64,000 bases of DNA from Molossus alvarezi. Its lineage: Eukaryota > Chordata > Mammalia > Chiroptera > Molossidae. The notes beneath the pieces were generated by a model. That model did no database searches and was not told the DNA's origin. It saw only the letters and a list, made by a program, of their open reading frames with translations. A program made the position numbers and the translations under genes. This document shows positions 48,501 through 61,281 of this stretch, in pieces. Each line of letters opens with the position of its first letter. Positions within the stretch are counted from its first letter, which is position 1. The stretch spans positions 167,762,290 through 167,826,289 of the forward strand of contig CM073885.1 in assembly GCA_037176705.1 (NCBI GenBank). The letters are read 5' to 3'.

Positions 48501-48663
48501 GCCCTGACCAGTTTTGCTCAGTGATTAGAGCATCATCCTGCAGACCAAAGAGTGGCAGGTTGGATTCAGGTCCAGGGCATGTACCTCGGTTGTGGTTCAG
48601 TCCCCAGCTCTGGTTGGGGTTGTGCTGGAGACAACCAATCGATGTATCTCTCACTTCGATGTT

Positions 48664-48729
<66 letters not shown>

Positions 48730-48800
48730 TCTCCCTCTTCCTCCCTCCCACTTTATCTGAAGATATATGGAAAAATATCCTTCAGTGAGGGTAAAAAAAA
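48501..48800 (+). mobile_element. Ves SINE, second of a tandem pair
   Basis: GCCCTGACCAGTTTTGCTCAG begins directly after the A-rich tail of the first SINE, and GAAA(C/T) motifs flank both. This fits insertion into the tail of the older copy. The pyrimidine tract has expanded to a pure CT array of about 56 bp. The 179-codon frame spanning both SINEs is not a gene. Confidence 0.93.
48669..48724. repeat. (CT)28 microsatellite within a SINE
   Basis: This is an uninterrupted CT array grown from the SINE pyrimidine tract. Other Ves copies in this window carry 10-25 bp of CT here, so this one has expanded greatly. Confidence 0.95.
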
Positions 48801-50448
<1,648 letters not shown>

Positions 50449-50510
50449 TGAAATGGATTAGTGACTAGTGACTAGATTTCTTGTTTTCTTGTAACTTCCA
50501 TGTGTGTGCG

Positions 50511-50511
<1 letters not shown>

Positions 50512-50557
<46 letters not shown>
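50512..50557. repeat. (TA)n microsatellite 82 bp after the exon
   Basis: About 46 bp of pure TA start 82 bp downstream of the PLXDC2 donor. Its nearness to a splice site makes it more likely than the other arrays to influence local RNA structure. Confidence 0.97.
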
Positions 50558-50560
<3 letters not shown>

Positions 50561-51136
50561 TCCTTTCAACTCAACCTAGAACTTTTGGACTTTTTTTTTG
50601 GGGGGGGGGTAAGGATCAATTAAACTCATCACTTAATAAATGATCTGTTAATATTTAGTAATTAAATAATAAATACTAATAATTATATTAAATAAATACA
50701 TAGCTAAAACATTTAACCACCACAAATTAATTTACCCATGAAGCGGACGAACGCAGGCTTGGTGTGGTGAGGGCAGTGAGGGGCCCAGAAGGTGAAGATG
50801 ACACAGCGCCTCCTGCCAGGAGATGACTGTGTAAGAGGTCTGAGCGCCATTCTCAGATCATCCCTAGGCCATGCGACATGTACAAAAAGATATGCAGGCT
50901 GTAGTGGGGCCCGTGTGCAGGAGGGAGTGACCATCTGCTTGGGGCTGGGGCTGGGCTGTGGTCAAAGAGGTTAATTCTAGGAGTGGGCATCTAGGCAGGG
51001 TCTTGGCAGACTGAGAGGAGCCCACCAGGTGGATAACGTGTCAGTGGTAAGAGAGAAGAGTCCTGGCAGAGCGAGTCACACCTACGGTGACTGAGTCAGA
51101 GAACAGCTCGGAGTGCTGAGGAGTCTCGTGGGGTGG
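50558..51136. other. Intron sequence with a possible old repeat
   Basis: A T-run/G-run junction lies at about 50591-50610. 50940-51075 looks like an ancient repeat of uncertain class. No coding frame is supported. Confidence 0.3.
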
Positions 51137-51240
51137 CCAACTGTCCTGGATTGCCCGGGACTGGGGGGTTTCCTGGCATGTAGGACTTTCAGTGCTAAAA
51201 AATGGGGAAGTTCTGGGCAAACTGGGATGGTCCGTCACTC
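51137..51240. mobile_element. Short inverted-repeat DNA element (MER-type, unnamed)
   Basis: 'ccaactgtcctggattgcccgggact' at the left faces 'agttctgggcaaactgggatggtc' at the right as an imperfect inverted repeat around a 50-bp core. The pattern is that of an ancient mammalian DNA transposon MITE. I recognise the type but am not sure of the family name. Confidence 0.55.
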
Positions 51241-51862
51241 TCTGACTACGAGTAATTCTTTGTTATGGTGGAACCATGCAGTGGAAGGGGAAGAGCTTGG
51301 AGATGGGTTTGATGAGTCTGGAAGTTTGCTGAGGGCAGATTTTAGGGCTACTCAGAGACCTCAAGGGTGGTATTAGATTGCTTCAGTTTCCATAATCCTT
51401 ACCATTGCAAATCATAAAATGTGATCTGGTTAGTACACTGGATATAAAAAAGCAAGCAGGTAAAGTTTATGGACACAAGCAAACACCACCCAAGTGAGAA
51501 CATGTCTTATTCAGTTCGTCAGAGCAAGGGAGTCAGCCTCCATCACCTGCCTTTGGTGGAGACTCAAAAACAGTCAGGGAGTGGGGCAGGTTTTCCGTTT
51601 CAGACAAAAAAGCAATCTTCACGTACGCTCTGATTGGCGGTGCTTGGCCTGGAGAAGCTGGAGGCGGGCTACTCAAGGACAGAGCATCTAGTGTGATTGG
51701 TTGGGAGAGCATGTGTGGCTTTCTGTGGTTGGTCCTGAGTAGGATGCAGGGACAAAAAATAATAATAATAAAATAAGGCAGCTTCAGTTATTAATGGAGT
51801 CCTGTTTGTTGTGGGCCAATTGCTGTCACTGTTATGTTCTGGTCCCGGACTGGTTGCTCTTG
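51241..51862. other. Unassigned intron sequence
   Basis: Short frames only, plus an (AAT)n run near 51760. Nothing else was recognised. Confidence 0.3.
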
Positions 51863-52059
51863 CAAGGGTGGGGAACGGACAGCCCACAGGCCATATAAGG
51901 CCCTCAAAATCAATACCAACTAACATCACAGGCCTCACCAAATCAGCCTGACCAAACATAGCAGGCTAATTTTTAAGCTGATAATTTTGTATGGCTTGAC
52001 AATGATGTTATAAATAATTTCCAAATGACCCTTGTCAGGAAAAAGGTTCCCCACCCCTG
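51863..52059. mobile_element. hAT-like MITE
   Basis: The terminal inverted repeats CAAGGGTGGGGAAC (left) and GTTCCCCACCCCTG (right, inverted) differ at one of 14 positions. The interior carries 'ggccatataaggccctcaaa' and 'tttaagctgataattttgtatgg', typical of a non-autonomous hAT family seen in bats and other mammals. It is 197 bp with no transposase. The expected 8-bp target duplication is not evident, so the copy is old or rearranged. Confidence 0.8.
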
Positions 52060-52181
52060 CGAGAGGTTGGGGTCCAAGTTCTATTGTCATCCATGGTCGG
52101 GCCATTGTCCGTCTGAACATTCCTTTTCAATCTGAACTTCTGGTTTCTATTTTCTCCCAGGTGACAGGCTTAATTCTTTTT

Positions 52182-52392
52182 TTTTTTTTTTTTTACTTTT
52201 TTTTCTTTATTGGTTTTAGAGAGAAAGGAAGGGAGAGGAAGAGAGAGATAGAAACATCGATGAGAGAGACCATCAATTGACCGCCTCCTGCATGCCCCCC
52301 ACTGGGGATCAGGCCCACAACCTGGGCATGTGCCCTGACCGGGAATCGAACCAGCGACCTCTTAGTGCATGGGTCGAGCCACACCGGCCAGG
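52182..52392 (-). mobile_element. Ves SINE, antisense
   Basis: Reverse-complemented, it reads GCCTGGCCGGTGTGGCTCGAC with a perfect GGTTCGATTCC B box and ends in a long poly(A), seen as Ts from 52177. An imperfect target-site duplication (CAGGCTTAATTCTTTTT against CAGGCTGAATGCTTTTT) lies at 52165-52181 and 52393-52409. Confidence 0.95.
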
Positions 52393-52409
52393 CAGGCTGA
52401 ATGCTTTTT

Positions 52410-53140
52410 AAGATCCAGGCACCATTCTTTTTACTGTTGTGAACTACTACTCATTATTTAAGGGGGAAATACAAACTCAACTCCACAGTCTGCAAATAGT
52501 ATCAAGGTCCCCCTCATTACTGAGAGGACCCTTCAGAAGATCCAAAGCTCAGGCCAGTGGGATTCTGTGTATGTTTGAAGCCCAACAATTTTCAGAACCC
52601 CTTTCTATCTCCCTAATGAGCCGGTGGCCCCAGCTGCCTCGGCCAGACCCCTTACCAGGCAACAGAGGATGTGCCAGGAGCCGAAGCCACGCAGTATCTC
52701 TAAGAGGCTCTTCTGACTCCTGCAGTGTGCCTGCTACGTACTTTGGCAACTATGTTGTTATAGCAACTCAGAGTAGGCAACATTATTCTTCTCCGAGAAG
52801 CTCTTCAGCTAGGGTGCAACATGAAGAGAGCTGAGCGGAGGCAGAGCTGTTTGCTCTCTGCACAGAGCGGCGCCCTCAGGGAAAGGGGGGGACACTGATT
52901 CTTAGAGCCCTGCCGTCTCCACGCAGGATGCAGAATTTCCTAATCACTTGTGAAATAGAAAATCCCTTGGCTCGCAGAGGTATTAACACTCCTCAAAATA
53001 CAGTCATTATCATAGCTGTGATTTTGTTACTCAGCCGATTTTTTCTTTTTCTACCTTGACACAGGGAGACCACATAATGTCAGTGATTTGAATCGGTGAG
53101 AAGCAAAGGAAGGGACGGTGCAGGAGGCTCTTTGCTGGTG
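52410..53140. other. GC-moderate intron sequence with a 131-codon frame
   Basis: The + strand frame at 52439-52834 (Ser/Arg-rich) is open for 131 codons but has no domain and no in-register splice sites, and a 66-codon frame opposes it. 'cagagcggcgccctcagg' near 52863 is locally GC-rich. It may be an unrecognised old repeat. Confidence 0.3.
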
Positions 53141-53250
53141 CTCACTAGGTACTAAGGTCTGGCAGGTGCTGTATGGATATTATGTCTCTGGGTCCTTATA
53201 TCAGCCTAGAGAGATTTGCAGAGCCCCAGGTTTGCGGAGTAATCTCAGTG
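53141..53250 (-). repeat. MIR-like relic, antisense
   Basis: 'gctcactaggtactaaggtctggcaggtgctgtatggatattatgtctctgggtcctt' follows the reverse-complement MIR order (tactatgtgccaggcactgtgctaagcgctttacatgtattatctcatttaatcct). Confidence 0.55.
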
Positions 53251-55036
53251 ACTTTTATAGGAGGGCGATTTCAGACTGAGGTTTTGGATTTTTTTCTAAG
53301 GACTCCCATTAGTGAGTAAAGAAGCTGGTGTTCAACTTCAGGCCTGCCCAGCATCCAGGGTGTAGCCTTTCTATTTGACTTGGCTTCCTCGAATCTATGC
53401 GGAAAAATAAATGGCACTCTGATTATGTACGGAATTTGGACAGTGGCAGCATCCAGATATCAATATGGAAGTAGCTTTGGGGTTTCAGTCTGGCCCGAAG
53501 GGGACTTGTCTTGAAGCTAGATGTGCACGGTAAGAGGACGGCCTGTATTTTGACAGTTTATTTACTTTGATGGCGTTCTGGGGAATGATGAAGATGACTG
53601 GGGATCTGAAGTCCCACACGCCACTTATTGGTACCACCACCAATTCTGGAAACAAAAGCCCACATCTGAAACTTTTCCGTAAAGGTTATTTATCCTGGCC
53701 CTTGAAGTAGTATTTTCGAACACTGTTGCATCTCTTTTGGGGGAAAATACTTTTGCTGAAATGAGGGAAACAGGAATAAAAAAGGAAGGAAGCAGGTGGT
53801 TATAGAGTACCTGTTCAGTGCCGGGCACTGGAACAAGGTCTTTCTTGTGTTTTAGGAATAAGCGTTTTTCTTTATATTGTTAATTACAAACAATAAGCAT
53901 GGACAACTGTGTGCACCCTTCCCTTTAGATGCTTCCCCGGTCCATGTCGGGAATCAGAATGCTCTCCCCTGAGAGTCCTGGCTAGAGTGGTCGTTCTTAA
54001 ACCAATTTGTATCCCGGTGAGACTGAAACCATCCAGAAGGCTGTGCATGTCTTCACTTCTGCCGTGTCTACACTTTATCGCGCACTTTCATGGAGCAAAA
54101 ACAAAAGACAGTAGCATATTTACTATTTTGGCACAAATTCGTTATGAAGCAAAGACTGTTCCTCTCTTAAATTGGTGACAGTATTTTTTCTGGCTCTGCA
54201 TGAGAACCGCTAACGGAAGGGTTGTGGACACCAGTGTCCCAGCTAAAGAATTCTTCCCACTGAAGTGTGTTGTTGTTGTCGTCCTTGTTTTCCTCTCTCT
54301 CTCTCTTTTATTTTCACATTCATCCCATGAAGATATAAAGATGTTTTGAAACAAGTCATACTTCCTGTTGAGCAAGCAAGGACTCAACAGTAAGCAAATG
54401 GCACTGTCGATCTGAATGTTGGTTTAGGTGAGACTTCTTGCATCTTCTCTGGTCATGGGCACATGTAACCACTTAGCCAAGGAAGAAGAACAGTGCCTCC
54501 TGATCTGCAGGTGTGAAGAGGGAGGTGTCGTAAAGGGATCACTGCTGCGCTCCCCTGTGTGATTACTTTGGGGATAGAGGGGTTCCCAGGACATGTAGGT
54601 GAAGCAGAATTCCAGTCACGACTTGGACGTGTTTGAGCAGCCAGTGAGCCCCCGACCTGGGGCAGGCGAGGATGACAGTGCACGTGTCTTCACGTCTCTG
54701 CCAGCTGCCCCTCCGTTTTCTGGCCCAGAGAACTCACTGCAGCAGAGACGCTCACGGGACCGAGGGCCCGAGCTGCCAGTGCTTGGTGAGAATCGCTGAT
54801 TTTCGAAGAGCTCAGTTGTTTTATCTCATTCTTGCCTAATGGTGTTGCTAACAAACTGTTCTCTTTGCAGAAATCAACCCCAAATTCCTTTCTAACACAC
54901 TAAACCGAATGTGTGCTTTTTAGCATTTATTCACACGGAAATTTGTATTTCCTCCCTTGGGACAATGAAAGTGTTTCTGAAAAGGATCAGCAAGTGTGAT
55001 TTTGTTGTTATTGCTTTGATTTAAGAGAACCAGGAT
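53251..55036. other. Unassigned intron sequence
   Basis: A short CT run lies at 54293-54306. Frames at 53909-54178 (+) and 54142-54387 (-) overlap and show no domain. Confidence 0.3.
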
Positions 55037-55253
55037 GGCCTGGCTGATGTGGCTCACTGTTGAGGGTTGACCCATGCAGCAAGAGGTCACCGGTTTGATT
55101 CCCAGTTGGCAGGTCATGGGCCGAATCCCCAGTGGGGGGCAGGCAGGAGGTGGCCAATCGCTCTTCTCTCTCATTGATTTTTCTATCTCTCTCTCTCCCT
55201 CTCCCTTTTTCTCTCCTAAAGTCAATAAATAAAACATATTTTTTTTTTTAAAA
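55037..55253 (+). mobile_element. Ves SINE
   Basis: This GGCCTGGCTGATGTGGCTCAC-type copy has B box GGTTTGATTCC and lacks a dozen bases of the usual 'cagggcacatgcccaggtt' section. Weak duplications (AGAGAACCAGG against AAGAACACCAGG) flank it. Confidence 0.9.
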
Positions 55254-56636
55254 AAGAACACCAGGGTGATTTGAAGAAGGGAAGATTGACATATGGGGCT
55301 TGCGGAGCATGTGAGTTATGATCCAACTGACTTGGGAATGTGAACCTGACCAGTGCCTCTCAGGTGATACAGATGTGTCCAGACCTTGGGCTGCTCCTTG
55401 ACTTGCAAGGAATTAGAGCACCAAGTAGATGTAGCTAGTGGTTTTGAGGATATAAATGTTCTGAAACATCTTAGATTAAATTGAGTTGCTCACCAACAAC
55501 ATGTCTCGTGGATTTCTTATCCTGGCCCCAAATTAGACACTGCAGGCGTACCCAGCAATTATTGCATCATCTCTGTTTGTCTTGTAGCTTTTATCTGAGG
55601 ACAGTGTAGTCATAAATGGCCACCAAATACGTGTGATAAATGTAGCTAAAAGCTGGAGATCAGCTATTCTTCTCTCAAGTGCACAGGGAAAACTCTTTGA
55701 TTTTCTATTGTGGTCTACACTGTCCCCGTCTGCATCTTATTTTTACAGCTTGAATAATGTTTCTTTAAAAATTAGCAATTGCTAACTGCGGCGCACATGG
55801 TTATTGTGTGTGTTCTAATGTTGTATTACACTTCCTCACTAGGTAAAGCATTTGAAAGGAAAGAAGCCACTGGCAAATGCTTAATCTAAAGAAGCATGTG
55901 GTTGCTTTGATGATTATTTTACAAAGAAAAAGGCAAATTCCACAATGTCCCATGTGGGCAGAATGTCCATGGTATGTTTGCAGTATGGAGAATACATCAG
56001 AATATTCTCAGATAATGAAAATCCTACTGCTCGTGTGTCTCAGAGGTCTAACAGCAACAGTAATGAATAAAAATGTAAGATAGTAAGGAATAAGACACAT
56101 CATCCCATTTCACAGAAATCGAGTGCGGAAAAGCGTGCCGCGTATCACTGTGCTGATTCTTCAGACCACCGCTGCGCTCAGTGATCTCGAAGAGCAGGTT
56201 TGCCTATGAGAGGAGTGTGGTCATGCACATTTGTGACATCTTTCGGAAGAAAAAGTACCACCTGATACTGAACCGCTCTGGTACTCTATTTATTGTGAAT
56301 GTGAAAAGCTGGTGTAGAGTTTTGTTTTGTTTTGTTTTAATGAAACATTTCCATTTTAGGGGGTGGTAAACTCACAGAGGCTTTATTGCAGGATTTATTG
56401 TGCAAAAGGAGTGCTGAGATTAGTCCTGCGGGAGCGCACTTGTTTGTCTCAAGAGTGGATTGAAGTTTCCCAAATGCATGTTCGTGTCAGACTGGCTTCC
56501 ACAAAAGATGAGAAGGAAAACATGAGGGCATGTGAACCAAGTCTTTCTCCATGAAACAGCCACGTGTCAGGTGTTTCTAGACAGCGCGTTTCAGACAGAT
56601 AAGCAGGGGCAAGACGTTAAACTGCCTGTTACCCTC
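55254..56636. other. Unassigned intron sequence
   Basis: No repeat was recognised, and the short frames have no supporting context. A (TTTTG)3-like run lies near 56320. Confidence 0.3.
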
Positions 56637-57034
56637 TGTGTCTTAGTCCCTTTGGGCGGTTCTAACGAAAGTGCCATGGACAAGGTGGCTGTTCTAACGA
56701 AAGTGCCATAGACAAGGTGGCTTAAACAACAGATAATGAATGATGTCTCCCAGTCCTGCAGGCTGAGAAGGCCAAGATCGAGGACCTGGGAGATTTGGTG
56801 TCTGGTGACAGGCTGCTTCCTGGTTGACAGAGGGCCATTCTTCTGCTGTCGTCACGTGGCTGAAAGGGCTAGAAATCTATCTGGGCCTTTTTCATAAGAG
56901 AGCTAATCCCATTTATGAGGGCTCCACCCTCATGACCAAATCACCTCCTAAAGGCCCACATTCTAATAAGATCATATTGGGGGTTAGGACTTCAACGTAT
57001 GAATTTGGGGTGACACGAGCATTCAGTTTATAAC
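56637..57034 (-). mobile_element. MaLR (MST/MLT1-type) solo LTR, antisense, with internal duplication
   Basis: 'tgtcttagtccctttgggcgg', 'ggcttaaacaacagataatg', 'tggtgtctggtgac', 'taatcccatttatgagggctccaccctcatgacc' and 'gttaggacttcaacgtatgaatttgggg' are the reverse complement of a MaLR LTR, the same type as 23853-24205 but more complete. A 32-bp unit is repeated in tandem at 56659-56690 and 56691-56722 with one mismatch. There is no retroviral coding region beside it. Confidence 0.9.
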
Positions 57035-58598
57035 ACTATGTTAAGGTGTTTTGGACTTATCAGGACGGTACTTGGAAGCCACTAAAATAGTTTAAATGGG
57101 AATGGACAAGGTTGCGTTGATGATCCTAAAATATTGCTATGGGGGCTGAGTGGGGATTGGATTAGACAGCCCACATCCAGGGGTGGAAAGATGAATTAAC
57201 TTTAGATGAGAATTGTTGTGGACTGACATGAGAGGAGTTAGGGAAAAGGCTGTGGATGAGCATAGGGATATGAGAGAGATTTTGATTTCTAATTATCAAC
57301 TTACATGAACCTCTGTGACCAAAGTCTGGCCCAACGTTCTAGTGCTTGCTTGACTCTGAGGGTTAATTGCAGATCCTTGTCACTGCCTTGCCCTGTGGGT
57401 GGCTGGCCACAGCCTGGACAACACCCATTTCATGTGTGTTGGGAACTGGCCTTATGTCTTCAACTCTGCACTGCCAAAGATCATATGTGAACTGACAACA
57501 ACATCTATTTCAATTTCTTCGGTTTGGGTAATTGGCAAACACATGTAGTTGTAGACTTCTGATTTAATCCCATTCATTTCCTTACAGAATATTGATGACG
57601 ACTTTTAGTTTTCAAAGAGGAAAACGTACTGAAAATAGTAAAGCAGACAGAACTGATCTGCAATTACTGCTCATCCTCTAAAAAGATAATGAGGACTAAA
57701 ATAGAGTATCATATATCTTGCTCCATTATAGATTATTCTTAGCTTGACATGTCAGGCCTTTATTGAAACAAAAATGGAAAAAGATTCATAACTGTCTTTC
57801 AAAGAGTTACGTAAAGAATAACTGCATTATCTCCATGATGCTTTCTCGTGAGCTAATTAAGTTAACTTACAGCTATGGCATGGAAATCGTCTTCAAAATG
57901 ATGTATACAGGGTGTAAAATTATTAAGTGTGTTAGTCATATAATTTATTTGCAGAACAAGAATTATGTCTCAGAGTGAATAATATATTTGAATTCTCCAA
58001 GTACAAAGAGAAATATTACTTGAATTTCCCCCACCAGGACCCTGAGAGTAATTGTAAGAATATTTGCACTGAGCTTCCCCGCCTCGGCTTCCCAGCCCTT
58101 CGCGAGGACCCCAGCATAGCCTCTGCCTCTCTTTGCATTAACTAGTGACCGTGATGGGGAACTTCCAGTATAGGAAACGCCAGATGCCATCAATCAGTGG
58201 AATTTCTCTTCTCTCATCTTGCCATCATTTTTCTTCTTTGCCCAGACTAACTTTCAATGGGACATGTAAAATACACTTTTATGAAAATTATTATTTTCAA
58301 TAAAAAGATTATAGCCTGAACAATGGTCATAGGTCTAGATCTTTAATTGATTTTAAAAACTCATGCTGAAGAAAAAGATTCATTGGTTTGATAACCCAGA
58401 ATGTGTCCTGTCTTATATTATATGCCGAGCAAAGGGTTCAGGGTGAAGGGGCAAGTGGCCGCTGAGTGTGGCCTGGGACTCAGGAGCAGAACAGCCAGCA
58501 GAGGCCCACGTCCCCTGTTCCCCTGGCAGCCACGGAGAGGTGGCCCACAGTGGGATAGTGCTCCACGGAGGGAGGTGTCCTGTTTGCTTTTCCTCTTT
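57035..58598. other. Unassigned intron sequence
   Basis: 57560-57980 is AT-rich and lacks repeat signatures, so it could be conserved. 58040-58140 is locally GC-rich. No coding frame is supported. Confidence 0.3.
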
Positions 58599-58819
58599 TT
58601 TTTAAAAACATTTTTTTTTCTTTATTGATTTTAGAGAGAGAGGAAGGGAGACGGAGAGAGAGATAGAAACATCGATGAGAGAGAACATTGACTGGCCGCC
58701 TCCTGCATGCCCCGCACTGGGGATGGGGCCACAACCTGGGCAGGTGCTCTGATCAGGAATCGAACCAGCGACCTCTTGGTGCATGAAAAACGCTCAACCA
58801 CTGAGCAACACCGCTGGGC
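58599..58819 (-). mobile_element. Ves SINE, antisense
   Basis: Reverse-complemented, it has a CCCAGCGGTGTTGCTCAGTGG head, a perfect GGTTCGATTCC B box and a poly(A)/AAAGAAAAAAAA tail. An imperfect 14-bp target-site duplication (TGCTTTTCCTCTTT against TGCTCTTTCTCTTT) lies at 58585-58598 and 58820-58833. Confidence 0.93.
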
Positions 58820-58833
58820 TGCTCTTTCTCTTT

Positions 58834-61192
58834 ATTGGACAAGCATGAGCTGGGGTTTGGGCAGCAGAAATAAACAGTGGAGGGTCGAGCTGCACGCGGT
58901 CCAGGCTTACCTGCCAGGGTGTCAGGAGTGTGAGAAAATGTCACCTACCAGCACCCGGTTAGGGCTACCAGGTCCCATGGAATGTTGAGTTCAAGATCAG
59001 CCCATGGAGCATAACCTATTGTGGGGGCAGAAAAATAATTTTCCTGCTGTGCTTAAAAGCTTCTGGCTAGACTATTAATCAATTACGTGAAATAGATCAA
59101 CAGAAAGAAATTGTTAAATGTATTATTAAGTACAGGGGTTTCATAAGAATATGAGACCCAGGGACAGTGTGGGCAGTTAAAGGAACATGTGCCGTCTTGA
59201 GCTAAGGGGAAGAGGAGGTGGGAAGGGGTGAGGGACCTCAAAGGGCAGGGAAGCCATTCACGTGGAGATGAAAAAGCAAATGTCTGGTAAATAAGTGTTT
59301 GCTGGGACATCTTTAACAATAGCACACAGAGAAGACTTTGATCAAAGGGACCTTGCTAGGTTCCTCCCTGGCTATCACCCTTAGTTTATACTAAACTATA
59401 GTTATCTGTGGTGAAATCTCCCTTTCTGGGGCAGTTTCTGTATCCAAATTCCTCTTAGGCAGTTTGGAGGAAGGACAGAGATTTTTTTCTGAGTCTCTGG
59501 TTTCTTGAAAATAACCAGTGCCCCAAAAGGCATATTTGGGGTGGCAAATTCTCCGTCCCTTCACGATCTCTTCCGCTGTCTACTTTCTGGACAGCAGAGA
59601 GCTCCTGGGGTCACTCACCAGACGGCCCCGTTCTATATTAATGCATTATGTTTTAAAGACTAGTTTTCTTCTATGACTTTTTCTTTTCTTCAGAATGATA
59701 AATGGAGTAATAAAGTGATTGTAGATCAAAAACTAAATAGGTCTGAGTGGGTGTAGTCATGCCAATAGCTTGTTTTTTTTATTTTTTATTACTACATCTG
59801 GGGGAATATTAGGGTTACTACTTACTCCCATGAAGACTTGTAGAATTATGAATCCACCAGCCTCTATGACATGAGCTTACTTCATTTTTAGAAATACTAA
59901 TACCAATTTGGTACACTAAATTACACCAAGTCTTTGCCTTATTTTATCTAACAAATTAATAAGCACTCTGCAATTTAGCACCAATTCATTGGAAAAATAA
60001 GGAATAGAGGCCGGTGGTAATCAATGATATTCTGTAATTTTATGTAATATCCAGAAGTTTCTATGGACCTTTATCAAGGGCGTCTTATGTATCTTTGCCA
60101 AATGTTGTGACTTAGAATGAATGACGGTTAGGTCTACATAAAAGTGAGCCACTACAAATACAGAAGACATTAAAAATGTTCGGATTATTTAAACGTAAGG
60201 TATGAAAAATTGTATTTCTGTTTTAAGCAATGACGCGTCATATACTTGGCTGAGTGTGCACTGGGCTTCTGCCTCACCTTGTATTTCCAAAGCAGTATTA
60301 AGGTAGATATAGATAAGGGTCTCTTTAAAACAAAGCAAGCAACTGTATATTTATAGTCATTGCTTTTGCATTTGTCATAAACAAATTTGTAATATGTCAC
60401 TCTATTAGGAAAGGTATCAAATGCCTGGAGGTCTTTTTAAGAATGGGTAGTAACATTCAGAATGAAAAGAGACTGCCTTAATTTTCTTTTTGTGTATCCC
60501 TAAAAGAGACCATTTTGTTCGTGACCCGATAATGCATACGTGTCTAAATCTCTCTTGAATCAAGAGAAGAACTGAATTTTGCAGCCCTTGGGAATAGTTG
60601 CTTGGAATTATTTTCTATACAGTATTTCCAGCCTGAGCTATAAATTGAAATAATAGTTTGGAATTCATGGCATTGAAATGAGTGAGTGAATTAAACACTG
60701 CTGATACTGTTAACCTTTACAAGTAATTTTTAGCTCTTTTGTAAGCTTCAAGTATCACTAGATTAAAGAACAAAACCACAGAACACACCAACATTCGTTG
60801 CTTAGACAATACTTATCGATCCATCATGTATCTGTCCATATTATTTTGGATTTACAATGCTGATCCCACTTGAAGCCAAAGGAATTTGAAAGAAAAGCTT
60901 GCAAAGTAGATTTCTATCTGTTTTAATTAAAATTTTCATTTTGCCACAGCACTTTTTATTAAGAAAATCTTTTAGCGACTTCTAAAACTAAAAGTATTTC
61001 ATCTTATGATAGGATTTCTAACAAAAAATAACACTGCCTAAACTTTTAGGGTTTCAATTCTAGTCTGGAAAATTTTATAATTTTTAAAAATGAATTTAAT
61101 GATTTTTTAACTCTCAGACTTCTTTCTCTAAGAAAATTCTAGGTTATAATATTCTCCAATTTTCTTAGATTATAATGCTTTGCACAGTGTTC
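58834..61192. other. Repeat-poor intron sequence
   Basis: 59880-61150 is AT-rich with no transposon recognised. 60670-60780 includes GTTAACCTTTAC and homeobox-like cores, and might be conserved. No coding signal. Confidence 0.3.
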
Positions 61193-61281
61193 ACAGGAAA
61201 CAGCCGATTGATGTTTCTACCTCACATCAATGTTTCTCTCTCTCTCTCCCTTCTTCTCTCTCTAAAAAAATCAATAAAATA
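61193..61281 (+). mobile_element. Ves SINE 3' half (5'-truncated)
   Basis: It starts at 'caggaaacagccgattgatg', the part of Ves just before the CT tract, and runs to 'aatcaataaaat'. The tRNA-like head is absent, so it has no internal promoter. Confidence 0.85.

Noticed and set aside
48221..48760. Longest open frame in the window (179 codons, +)
   Set aside because: It runs across two tandem Ves SINEs and a CT microsatellite. Its Ser/Leu-rich end is the CT array translated.
52439..52834. 131-codon open frame (+)
   Set aside because: It is Ser/Arg-rich without a domain, is opposed by a minus-strand frame and has no support as an exon.
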